A DNA stretch of 64,000 nt, taken from Ignavibacteria bacterium (GTDB taxonomy: Bacteria > Bacteroidota > Ignavibacteria > Kapaibacteriales > UBA4661). Position 1 is the stretch's first letter. Each line of letters starts with the position of its first letter. A program made the position numbers and the translations under genes. Below are positions 43,850-51,838 of the stretch, piece by piece. The notes below the pieces were generated by a model. It had not been told where the DNA came from, did not search any database, and saw only the letters and a program-made list of their open reading frames with translations. The stretch is from the NCBI GenBank assembly GCA_013298775.1, contig JAAFIV010000013.1, forward strand, positions 48,254 to 112,253, read 5' to 3'.

Positions 43850-44071
43850 TTACGAAACGATACTTTTCGCTAATTCTTCGACTGTTTCAAGAGGAAGTTT
43901 CAAGGCTTTTGCCACAACTCCTGGTTGTAAGCCAAGTATAAGTAGTTCACGAGCATTGTCTAGTTGGTTCTGCTGTACAGCGTGAGCAATAGATTCCTTT
44001 GCATACTGCTGTACGGCAAGGCTTTCGCCAATGTCGTCGAAAATATTGAGAATGGTGCGTTCGTCGAGCAT
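43850..44071 (-). pseudogene. Duplicated C-terminal tail of the nuclease-like gene
   Basis: 73-aa frame (MLDERTILNIFDDIGESLAV, then QQYAKESIAHAVQQNQLDNA) repeats the tail of the gene at 44117-44974 (MLDARTILDIFDDIGESLAV, then QQYAKEYAKEYAKES). DNA identity extends upstream of its ATG (AAATACAAACACTTACAAAA on the minus strand), so a segment of about 260 bp was duplicated in tandem without the 5' part. A stable product is uncertain. Confidence 0.75.
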
Positions 44072-44116
44072 AGCGCGTATCTCCTCTTTTTGTAAGTGTT
44101 TGTATTTGCGAATACG

Positions 44117-44974
44117 CTACGAATTGAGATTCCTTACTAATTCTTCCACTACTTCTGGCGGTAATTTCAAGACTTTGACAACGTATTCGGGCTGCGAGCC
44201 GTGGAAAAGCATAACACGAGCGTTTTCCAACTGCTTTTGCTGTACTGCTTGGGCAACAGACTCCTTTGCATATTCTTTTGCATATTCTTTTGCATACTGC
44301 TGTACGGCAAGGCTTTCGCCAATGTCGTCGAAAATATCAAGAATGGTGCGAGCATCTAACATGGCGCGTATCTCCTCTTTTTGTAAGTGTTTGTATTTGC
44401 TGTGGAATAAATCTACGAATAATTCCAGAAATTCCTTTTGCTTGGCTGTACCCCGCATGGAAACAACGGTGTCGGCAAGTTCATTCACAATTTCGGCATC
44501 GTTTGTTTGATTCGTCGGCGTAACGGTCAGTCGCGCCAGAAGCAAGCAGGAAAGCTCTTCTGCTGTGAAATCGTCTCGCTCAAGTGCTGCCGTTGCTTCA
44601 TCCAGATACACAACATTCAGCAAACCCGAGCGTACAAGCGGCTCATAGACGGTCGCGCCTGTATCTATGCTGCGCGAGGCGAAGTAAATCACCATGCGAA
44701 TATCCGTGTACATCGGCGATTGCAAACGCTTGATGGCAAACGAAGCCACCAAGCGGTCGTAAATTTCGGGATTGCGCTGAAACTGCACCTCCGCCACAAT
44801 AAGCGGCAATTCAGGCGAGGGCGGCGTAAAAAGCGCATCAACACGAAAGGCTTTTTTCAATTCCTCCGAGCCGCAGATATACTCGCTCGCACGTTCACCG
44901 CGCAAACCAGCCAAGCGCAACGCTAGTATTGGTGCGGTTGCGAAGAGATTGAGATAGAGTGCGTCTGTTTTCAT
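44117..44974 (-). CDS. Rpn/DUF2887-type putative nuclease
   Basis: 285-aa protein. The N-terminal half has a PD-(D/E)XK-like core: FRVDALFTPPSPELPLIVAE then VQFQ (D...ExQ), followed by YTDIRMVIYFASRSIDTG. This is the DUF2887 / Rpn-like family linked to recombination-promoting nucleases in other bacteria. The C-terminal half has LSCLLLARLTVTP and FLELFVDLFHSKYKHLQKEE. In the tail there is a 12-bp repeat encoding YAKE three times (QYAKEYAKEYAKES). A downstream partial copy is at 43850-44071. Confidence 0.72.
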   Translation of the reverse strand: MKTDALYLNLFATAPILALRLAGLRGERASEYICGSEELKKAFRVDALFTPPSPELPLIVAEVQFQRNPEIYDRLVASFAIKRLQSPMYTDIRMVIYFASRSIDTGATVYEPLVRSGLLNVVYLDEATAALERDDFTAEELSCLLLARLTVTPTNQTNDAEIVNELADTVVSMRGTAKQKEFLELFVDLFHSKYKHLQKEEIRAMLDARTILDIFDDIGESLAVQQYAKEYAKEYAKESVAQAVQQKQLENARVMLFHGSQPEYVVKVLKLPPEVVEELVRNLNS

Positions 44975-44990
44975 GGAATGCTCTCAAATC

Positions 44991-45162
44991 GTAACTGGTC
45001 AGGTCTTGGCAGTGAAGAGGGGACGCAGATGAAGATGATTTGGTTGATGAAGATGATACAGTGAATGTGTTTTGTCTTTGATGTTTTCTGCCTTTTCATC
45101 ATCTTCATCCATTCAATCATCTTCATCTGCGTCCCTCCAAAAAAATATGACTTGACCAGTTA
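44991..45162. mobile_element. Element with GTAACTGGTCAGGTC ends and TCTCAAATC target duplication
   Basis: Ends GTAACTGGTCAGGTC (44991-45005) and the near-inverse GACTTGACCAGTTA (45149-45162), flanked by exact 9-bp repeats TCTCAAATC (44982-44990, 45163-45171). The core is a palindrome of GGGACGCAGATGAAGATGAT and ATCATCTTCATCTGCGTCCC. The right duplicate touches the stop codon of the M13 peptidase gene. It is non-coding. Confidence 0.82.
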
Positions 45163-45170
45163 TCTCAAAT

Positions 45171-47219
45171 CTACCAAATATCCGCACGTTTTTCCTGCGG
45201 AACAAACATCTTATCACCCGCTTTAATGCTGAATGCGCTGAGGAAAGACGGCAAATTCATCAGCGGTCCGTTCACGCGGAAGTACGCGGGTGAATGCGGG
45301 TCGGTTTTGATTTGATTCAGCAAATACTCGTCGCGGGCTTTCGTGCGCCAGCCCGTTGCCCAGCCAAGAAAGAAGCGCTGTTCGGGGCTGAAGCCGTCGC
45401 TGTTTTTGGGTTTGCCTTTTTTCGCCCATGACTTTTCAAGCGCGGTGTAGGCAATCGTGAGACCGCCCAAGTCGCCGATGTTTTCACCCAGCGTGAGTTC
45501 GCCGTTTACTTTCACCGAATCCAATACCGTGAAACTGCTGAATTGATTGACCAGCACTTGTGTCCGCTCGCCGAATTTCTTTTTGTCGTCGGGAGTCCAC
45601 CAGTTTTTGAGGTTGCCGTCGGCATCGAACTGTGAGCCTTGGTCGTCGAAGGCGTGAGAAAGCTCGTGTCCGATAACGCCGCCGATTGCGCCATAATTCA
45701 CGGCATCGTCCATTGTTACGTCAAAAAGCGGCGGCTGCAAAATGCCTGCGGGGAACGCAATTTCGTTTTTCACCGGCGAATAATACGCATTCACGGTCGG
45801 CGGAGTCATGCCCCATTCGGTTTTGTCGGTGGGTTTGCCGTATTTATCCAACATTTCTTTGCGAGCAAAAGCGCGGACGTTTTGAAGATTGACAAAATAA
45901 TCATCCGCCGCAATCGCTACACCCTCGTATTTACGCCATTTGTCGGGATAGCCGATTTTGTAGCCAATCGCGTTCAGCTTTTTAATTGCCTGTTTTTTCG
46001 TTTCGTCGCTCATCCAAGGACGAGTATTGATGCGCTCTACAAATGCTTCGCGGATATTTTCAATCATTTCGCTCATGCGCTTTTTCGCCTCTGGCGTGAA
46101 TGCTTTCGCAACGTAGAGCTGCCCCAGCGCGTCGCTCAGTCCGCCGTCAATGCCGCCCAGAACGCGCCGCCAGCGTGGTTGCTGCTCTTTTACGCCGTTC
46201 AGCACGGTTTGGAAAAAGCGGAAATCTTCTTTTTCAAAATTCGACGATAAACGGTCGGCAAAGGTCGTGGTGATGTGCCATTTGAAGAAGGCTCGCCATT
46301 CGTCGAAGGTGAAATCGCCAATGGTTCTATCCGCCATTGCAACAAACTCCGGCTGCCCGATAAGCACCGTATCTACGCCCTTCAAGCCAACTGTTTCAAA
46401 GTATTTTGTCCAGTTGATGTTGAAGGTCATTTGGTTCAAATCGGCGAGCGATTTTTTGTTGTAGCGTTTTTGCGGATTGCGATTTTCGACGGCGGTACGA
46501 GAGGCTTCCGCAAGACGCTTTTCAATCGCAAAAACCGCTTGCGCACTGCGTTTCGCGCTGGCTGTGTCCTCGCCTGTCATCACAAGCATTTTCTCAACGT
46601 GTGCTAAAAACTCCTCACGAATTTTCATAAAACGCGGCGAGTTTTCAAGGTAATACGAGCGATTGGGCAAGGAAAGCCCGCCCGCACCAAGCTGTACGGC
46701 GTTTGCAGCACTATTTTTCGCGTCGGGTCCGACGTACACGCCCAAAATCGTTCCCACGCCTTGTGTTTGCAGCGTCGCAATCATCATCACAATATCTTCT
46801 TTCGATGTAATGCCCTGTAAGGCAGCAAACATCGGCTCTAGCGGCTTTTTGCCAAGTGCTTCGATGCGCATTGTGTCCATGCCGCTCAGGAACATATCGC
46901 CGATAAGCTGCTCCGAACTGCCTTTCGCTGCTTTCGCACTTTTTTTGGATGCTCCTTCGATAATTTCCCGCAAAATGGCGCGGTTGCGGTCGTTGATTTC
47001 ATTGAACGCGCCCCACCGCGATTCATTGTCAGGGATTTTCGTTTTTTTCATCCAGCCGCCATTGGCATACATGAAAAAATCGTCCTGCGGGCGCACGGAC
47101 GTATCGAAATTGCCTAAGTCAAATGAGCCTTGTTTTTGGGCAAATGTTGTTTGCACAAAGGCGATAAAAATGGCTACAAGCGTTATCATTGCTTGCTTTG
47201 TGGTCGTGGATGGTTTCAT
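45171..47219 (-). CDS. pepO: M13-family (neprilysin-like) metallopeptidase
   Basis: 682-aa exported zinc endopeptidase. Signal peptide (AMITLVAIFIAFVQTTFAQ), then the M13 N-terminal domain (QDDFFMYANGGWMKKTKIPD) and the catalytic domain: NAYYSPVKNEIAFPAGILQ, the zinc motif in GGVIGHELSHAFDDQGSQFD, the third ligand in LTLGENIGDLGGL and a C-terminal RVNGPLMNLP. A full-length family member. Its gene interrupts the ABC ATPase/permease-M1 arrangement. Confidence 0.92.
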   Translation of the reverse strand: MKPSTTTKQAMITLVAIFIAFVQTTFAQKQGSFDLGNFDTSVRPQDDFFMYANGGWMKKTKIPDNESRWGAFNEINDRNRAILREIIEGASKKSAKAAKGSSEQLIGDMFLSGMDTMRIEALGKKPLEPMFAALQGITSKEDIVMMIATLQTQGVGTILGVYVGPDAKNSAANAVQLGAGGLSLPNRSYYLENSPRFMKIREEFLAHVEKMLVMTGEDTASAKRSAQAVFAIEKRLAEASRTAVENRNPQKRYNKKSLADLNQMTFNINWTKYFETVGLKGVDTVLIGQPEFVAMADRTIGDFTFDEWRAFFKWHITTTFADRLSSNFEKEDFRFFQTVLNGVKEQQPRWRRVLGGIDGGLSDALGQLYVAKAFTPEAKKRMSEMIENIREAFVERINTRPWMSDETKKQAIKKLNAIGYKIGYPDKWRKYEGVAIAADDYFVNLQNVRAFARKEMLDKYGKPTDKTEWGMTPPTVNAYYSPVKNEIAFPAGILQPPLFDVTMDDAVNYGAIGGVIGHELSHAFDDQGSQFDADGNLKNWWTPDDKKKFGERTQVLVNQFSSFTVLDSVKVNGELTLGENIGDLGGLTIAYTALEKSWAKKGKPKNSDGFSPEQRFFLGWATGWRTKARDEYLLNQIKTDPHSPAYFRVNGPLMNLPSFLSAFSIKAGDKMFVPQEKRADIW

Positions 47220-47252
47220 AGTGGAAGTAGTAAAAGTGAGGTAATTGGGTGT

Positions 47253-47585
47253 TCAAATTGAAGGAACGGTGATTTGCCGAGCGTGCATGAGTTCATGTTC
47301 GCAATGCGTGAGAATGTCCTGAACATGAGCATCTCCGCGCTCACGAGCAATGATTTTGAGTGCTTCTATTATCACTTCAAAATCTTTTGTTGCATATTCA
47401 CTGAATTGCGCCTCAAGCTGTTGCAATGAGGCTTTACGCCTACGAACACCATCCGTGCCAATAACGTAAATAGGCGCGTTCAAGACTTTTTCTCGCGTAT
47501 ATCGCGGGTCATTTCTGCGAATCGAAGTAGCAAGATGACTGTAATCATCAAGCATTTCGGGTTCATTTTTGGAATGTATTTTCAT
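47253..47585 (-). CDS. Uncharacterised small protein
   Basis: 110-aa soluble protein, mostly helical, with RKASLQQLEAQFSEYATKDF and a His/Glu-rich end (LTHCEHELMHARQITV). No family recognised. It is 33 bp upstream of the M13 gene on the same strand, which suggests co-transcription. Confidence 0.45.
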   Translation of the reverse strand: MKIHSKNEPEMLDDYSHLATSIRRNDPRYTREKVLNAPIYVIGTDGVRRRKASLQQLEAQFSEYATKDFEVIIEALKIIARERGDAHVQDILTHCEHELMHARQITVPSI

Positions 47586-47615
47586 AGTTATTTGCAGCAA
47601 GTTTTTGGTATTTCT

Positions 47616-47685
47616 GCGCAGATAAAAGTGTCTGCGCTACTGATGAATACTGGCTTTGGTAGCGCGTAACACTCCTGTCTGCGCC
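47616..47685. repeat. Family F-related imperfect palindrome
   Basis: GCGCAGATAAAAGTGTCTGC at the left and GCGTAACACTCCTGTCTGCG at the right are imperfectly inverted, with GCGCTAC / GTAGCGC around the middle. Confidence 0.6.
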
Positions 47686-47690
47686 CAAAA

Positions 47691-48578
47691 TCACGCCGCT
47701 TTTTTCTCCGTCAGCGCAATCTGGCGGAAATACACATCTTCCAACGAAACATCCACCTGCGAAAAGCCGCTTTCCTGCGGCTCTGTGGGGCTGAAGACGT
47801 GAATAACGGGCTTTCCAGCAAAGGGTCGCTTGGAAATAACTTGAAACTCCGCTTCATACCGCGCCAATGCTGCTTTCTCCACTGTTTTGCGCCAAACCTT
47901 CCCGCGAATATCACTAATCACCTCTTCTGGCTTGCCCGACAACAGCACCTCGCCTTTATTGATGATTGCCATGCCGTTGCAGAGTTCGCGCACGTCCTCG
48001 ACGATGTGTGTGGAGAGAATTACGACGACGTTTTCACCGATTTCGCCGAGCAAGTTCAGGAAACGATTGCGCTCGGTTGGGTCAAGTCCTGCCGTTGGCT
48101 CATCCACAATCACAAGTTCTGGCTCGCCCACGAGCGCGATGGCAATGCCCAAGCGTTGTTTCATGCCGCCCGAGAAGCCGCCAACGTTCTTTTTGCGGAC
48201 ATCGTACAAGTTTGTTTGCTCGAGCAAATACTTCACAATCTCGCTTCGTTGCTTGCCCGCCGTAACGCCTTTCAGCATAGCAAAGTGGTCGAGAATGGTT
48301 TCGGCGGAAAGATTTGGATACAAACCAAACTCCTGCGGCAAGTAACCAAGCCGCTTGCGGAGGTCGTCCTTCTGCTCGAAAACATTGATGTAGCCGAATT
48401 GAATCGAACCAGAATCCGCATCCTGCAAGGTAGCAATCGTGCGCATGAGCGAGGATTTGCCCGCGCCGTTTGGACCCAAAAGCCCAAACATCCCTTTTGG
48501 AATATTCAGCGAAACATTGTTTAAGGCGCGAACACCATTAGAATAAGTCTTGGAAACGTTAGAAATGATGAGGTCCAT
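47691..48578 (-). CDS. ABC transporter ATP-binding protein
   Basis: 295-aa ATPase: Walker A (LLGPNGAGKSSLMRTIATL), Q-loop (GYLPQEFGLY), signature (FSGGMKQRLGIAIAL), Walker B (LVIVDEPTAGLD) and H-loop (ILSTHIVEDV). It is of the ABC-2 exporter type (CcmA/DrrA-like). It probably energises the permease-M1 fusion at 40127-43795, although four coding features and an insertion lie between. Confidence 0.9.
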   Translation of the reverse strand: MDLIISNVSKTYSNGVRALNNVSLNIPKGMFGLLGPNGAGKSSLMRTIATLQDADSGSIQFGYINVFEQKDDLRKRLGYLPQEFGLYPNLSAETILDHFAMLKGVTAGKQRSEIVKYLLEQTNLYDVRKKNVGGFSGGMKQRLGIAIALVGEPELVIVDEPTAGLDPTERNRFLNLLGEIGENVVVILSTHIVEDVRELCNGMAIINKGEVLLSGKPEEVISDIRGKVWRKTVEKAALARYEAEFQVISKRPFAGKPVIHVFSPTEPQESGFSQVDVSLEDVYFRQIALTEKKAA

Positions 48579-48624
48579 AGCGGAAAGAATAAAAACTGAA
48601 GTGAAGGAATTAGCTTGAAAAATG

Positions 48625-48780
48625 GTAACTGGTCAGGTCATGATTTTTTTTGACGCAGATTACCCTGATTTCCATGATTCTCGCAGATGAAGACAGAGAA
48701 AAAAGATGTACTATTCCGTTCTGAAATCTTCTTCATCATGGGAATCATGGAAATCTGTGTTCATCAATCTGACCAGTTAC
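48625..48780. repeat. Element with GTAACTGGTCAGGT ends, third copy
   Basis: GTAACTGGTCAGGTCATGA at the left and TCTGACCAGTTAC at the right. The core has GACGCAGATTACC, GATTTCCATGATTC and the inverted GGAATCATGGAAATCTGTGT, different from 44991-45162 but sharing the GACGCAGAT start. It occupies most of the gap between the ATPase gene and the Uma2 gene; the rest shows only a -7 box. Confidence 0.75.
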
Positions 48781-48921
48781 GAATGTTATTCATGGATGAA
48801 GAACATGAACGAAGAACGAGAGCGAAAGTTACGGAAAAAATGCTAATATTGGTAGGAAATGTTGTGCAAAGCGTGTTGCTCTTCTTCATGCTTCGGTGCT
48901 GGAATTGTAGCAAAAAAATAC

Positions 48922-48929
48922 TATCTTTG
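48922..48929 (+). promoter_or_regulatory. Possible Bacteroidota-type -7 box
   Basis: TATCTTTG matches TAnnTTTG, 44 bp before the ATG at 48974. A clear -33 element at the usual spacing is not seen. Confidence 0.3.
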
Positions 48930-48973
48930 CCAAGCAATTTCCGTTGATACTTTTCTCGCAAAACAAAACGTTT

Positions 48974-49633
48974 ATGATTCCCGTTCAGCAAATAGCATTC
49001 GCTTCGCCTTCCCGAACGCAACGCTCTCTGAAAAACCGCATGAAATCTGGTGTAGTTGCTCGGAAGGGACATTTACGCCTTGCCCGCACAACGCCAAAAT
49101 ATGACGGTTTCACGATGTCTTTGCAGGATTTTGAAGCATGGCAGCGCGAGGCAGACGGCTGGAAATATGAGTGGAATCAAGGAAAAATCGAAATTAACGA
49201 GGCATCTATGACGGTGAAAGAGCAGTTTCTTGTCAAAAATATTTCTCGTGCGTTTCAACAAACGGTGGCGTTTTTGGAAGGTGGGGAAATTCTCGCCGAA
49301 GTAGATTGCCTCTATCCTTCAGGGCAGATGCGCCGCGCCGACCTCGCTTTTTTCACCGCAGAGCAAATTCGACAAGGACGCGAAGGCGCACTGCCCGTGC
49401 CGAGTTTTGTGATTGAAATCGTCTCGCAGCATGATAAAATCAAGGCAATTCACACCAAAATTGATGAATATTTCCGCAACGGTGTTTTAGCGGTATGGTA
49501 CATTTTCCCCGATGAAGAGCGCGTTGATGTCTATACCTCGCCCAAGCACGTCCACATTTGTACGCGGCAAGATACCTGCTCTGCTGCGCCCGCACTGGAT
49601 TTTTCAATGACCGCAGAGGATGTGTTTCGGTAA
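48974..49633 (+). CDS. Uma2-family (DUF820) putative restriction endonuclease-like protein
   Basis: 219-aa protein. The Uma2 core starts at SLQDFEAWQREADGWKYEWN; EGGEILAEVDCLYP, MRRADLAFFT and VPSFVIEIVSQHDK give the D...E-x-V layout of the PD-(D/E)XK fold; YFRNGVLAVWYIFPDEERVD follows as in the family. The first 25 residues before that (IAFASPSRTQRSLKN) are basic and may be extra; an ATG at 49040 is an alternative. Family function remains uncertain; many copies per genome is usual in other phyla. Confidence 0.75.
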   Translation: MIPVQQIAFASPSRTQRSLKNRMKSGVVARKGHLRLARTTPKYDGFTMSLQDFEAWQREADGWKYEWNQGKIEINEASMTVKEQFLVKNISRAFQQTVAFLEGGEILAEVDCLYPSGQMRRADLAFFTAEQIRQGREGALPVPSFVIEIVSQHDKIKAIHTKIDEYFRNGVLAVWYIFPDEERVDVYTSPKHVHICTRQDTCSAAPALDFSMTAEDVFR

Positions 49634-49719
49634 CTGAGAACTTTAGAAACTTTCTCTATTGCTGATATTATCTGCATTCTTTCCAAGCTCAATCTGCACC
49701 CTTCTGATGCGATTATTGA

Positions 49720-49796
49720 GATGACTGGGATTAAACGATGCTTTTCAAGAACATCTTTATCCCAGTAATCCCGATAATCCCAAGAAATCCCAGATG
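49720..49796. repeat. Short inverted and direct TCCCA/ATCCC repeats
   Basis: ACTGGGATTAAA (49723-49734) is inverted imperfectly as TTTATCCCAGT, then AATCCC occurs repeatedly (AATCCCGATAATCCCAAGAA). Probably another degenerate palindrome between convergent genes. Confidence 0.45.
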
Positions 49797-49823
49797 AGCA
49801 TGACTATTCCTGAAGCTCCCAGA

Positions 49824-51836
49824 TTACCAATACCCACGCCGCGTCGTTGTGAATCTTACTGTTTTCCGCTTCTCCAATGCCGTCAAATAGCCGAATTTCT
49901 CCAAGCGTTTTTTCACTTTCGGAATATCGTCTTCTTTTATCAAAATCCTGTGTCCTTCTGCGCGGAGAACAAGGTCTTTGAGCAGTTCGTCGGTGCTGAG
50001 AAGGCGCATCAAATCTCGGTTTGGCTTGATGCTAAACACACGATATTCAAACTGCTCTTCCAATGGCTCGACTTTTGCTAACATTTCCTCAAAAAATGTG
50101 TCCCATATTGCTGGAAACGTCGTACCGACGCGCTTTTTGAAGAGGTCTATTTTTTCCAGCACATCGTCTTTGCTGGAGCAATCTTTGAGGAAAGAAGCGG
50201 AATCCATCACGTACAAGCGGCTGCCAGAGTCGGTTGCAGCTATTGTTCCTGCTTTTCCTGTTGAGTTTCCCATTAGGCGCATAAAGGTTGGCAGTGCAGC
50301 CTCCAACATCGGATTCGCGCCCGTCAGTGTCGCCAGTAGCCGATATTCATCCAAGACGAGTTTACCCACATTTTTATCGCCAGAGGACGAGGATTTGGGC
50401 GCAGAATACGTGTTTGTGCGCCCCAAGAGATACTGCCCCAATTTCGTTATCCGCACCGCTTTCAGGTTGTCGTAGGGCGAGAGATATTGAGTATCGTTAA
50501 GCGGTGTTGAGCTTGTTGCATCGTCGTAAACAATTTCCACCAACCCCATTGCCGCAAAGAGGAAAGTTGCGCCCTTTACGAGCGGCTCGGTGAGATAACG
50601 GCGATAGCTACCCTCGCTGGTGATAAATTTCTTCTCCGCGCCTCCATACCGCCTATCTTCAGGGCGCGAAGGCGTAACGTAGAAGTAGTGCTTTGCATTT
50701 TCTTTGCTGAGGATGCGAAAAGAATCGGGTGAATACAAGGTCTTTTTCACGAGATTATCCGCGCCAATCCAAACATCATCTACCGAAGAAATATCCATGA
50801 GCAATGCGTACAACTCCGAACCAAGCGAGGTCTCTTTGAAGTCTTGATATACGCTGTATTGCTGCTTCACGTGGACAAGAATATGCTTGAGGGGCGAAAA
50901 ATAAATCTGTGGCTGGTGGCGCAAACCAAAGAGCCACAACCGAATAAAAGCTACTGTTTCTGCTTCATCCGCCTTTACCTCTATGTCGTCATCGTCCTGC
51001 TCGGCAATGCTTATCAGCAGTTCCATTGCCAGATATTCCGCCTCTTTCATTTGCCGCTCGTCGCGGGCTTTGCCAATCGTAAAAAACTCTTGGAAGCCGC
51101 ACAGTTGCTGGACTTTCTTCAACGACCCCTTGAGCGGTTTTTCGCCTTTGGTATCGTAGTCTATTATGTCCTCATCTATCAGGTTCGCAAGCGTTATCGC
51201 GCTTTCCACAATGGCGGCTTCGTTGGAATAGTGATATTGACCCTCTGGTGCAGCCTGAAGCGGCAAAAGCTCCGTGTATTCTGGCTTTGCGGGAAAATGA
51301 CGGCGCACATACTGGCGAACTTCATCAGGCAGAAACAAGGAAAAATCATAATCGCGATAATTGCTGGGAAGCCAAATCTGTTCAGGCTGCGTCGTTGCAA
51401 ACAGCATATATGCGACGTGCAACGGACGCAAGCCTGAATAATCAAATCGCTCTTTGCTCGTGCGCGTTACCACCTTCGCATTTGTGTACGCATCCGATAA
51501 TTCCACCACCGATGCGGTGTACTCATCATACGAAAGGCGTTCCACGAGTTGCCGAACATCATCTCCCAGTGAAAATAGAAGCGCATTGAAGAGCTTTTCG
51601 TTCAGGAACATCATTGCCAGAAGCGTTGAGAATTTCTCTTTGCGACGCTCTTTTCTCTCCATCAGCATCGCTTTTTTCTCGCCCAATTCCTCGCTCAAAT
51701 GCGGCGCAGATGCAAAAAGCGGATAAATAATTCTATCAGCAAAAAACTCTAACTCAAGCATTCGATAATGCTGATTGATGCCTTGTTTGAGCAGTTCTAT
51801 CTCGCTCATTGTCTGCGTTCCAAGTGAATTTTCCAT
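49824..51836 (-). CDS. Large protein, paralog of 54998-57061, coupled to the SNF2 ATPase
   Basis: 670-aa cytosolic protein with no named family. It is a paralog of the protein at 54998-57061: shared segments include KGEKPLKGSLKKVQQLCGF with EFF, and near the C-terminus LVLRAEGHRILIKEDDIPKV with FGYL. The C-terminus recalls the XPB/Ssl2-type helicase-associated domain (PF13625), where a short wing reads phi-x-R...G(H/Y)RIL...LxxxGYL, but this is by eye. Its ATG lies 2 bp after the SNF2 stop, so translational coupling is likely. Confidence 0.6.
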   Translation of the reverse strand: MENSLGTQTMSEIELLKQGINQHYRMLELEFFADRIIYPLFASAPHLSEELGEKKAMLMERKERRKEKFSTLLAMMFLNEKLFNALLFSLGDDVRQLVERLSYDEYTASVVELSDAYTNAKVVTRTSKERFDYSGLRPLHVAYMLFATTQPEQIWLPSNYRDYDFSLFLPDEVRQYVRRHFPAKPEYTELLPLQAAPEGQYHYSNEAAIVESAITLANLIDEDIIDYDTKGEKPLKGSLKKVQQLCGFQEFFTIGKARDERQMKEAEYLAMELLISIAEQDDDDIEVKADEAETVAFIRLWLFGLRHQPQIYFSPLKHILVHVKQQYSVYQDFKETSLGSELYALLMDISSVDDVWIGADNLVKKTLYSPDSFRILSKENAKHYFYVTPSRPEDRRYGGAEKKFITSEGSYRRYLTEPLVKGATFLFAAMGLVEIVYDDATSSTPLNDTQYLSPYDNLKAVRITKLGQYLLGRTNTYSAPKSSSSGDKNVGKLVLDEYRLLATLTGANPMLEAALPTFMRLMGNSTGKAGTIAATDSGSRLYVMDSASFLKDCSSKDDVLEKIDLFKKRVGTTFPAIWDTFFEEMLAKVEPLEEQFEYRVFSIKPNRDLMRLLSTDELLKDLVLRAEGHRILIKEDDIPKVKKRLEKFGYLTALEKRKTVRFTTTRRGYW

Positions 51837-51838
51837 AT

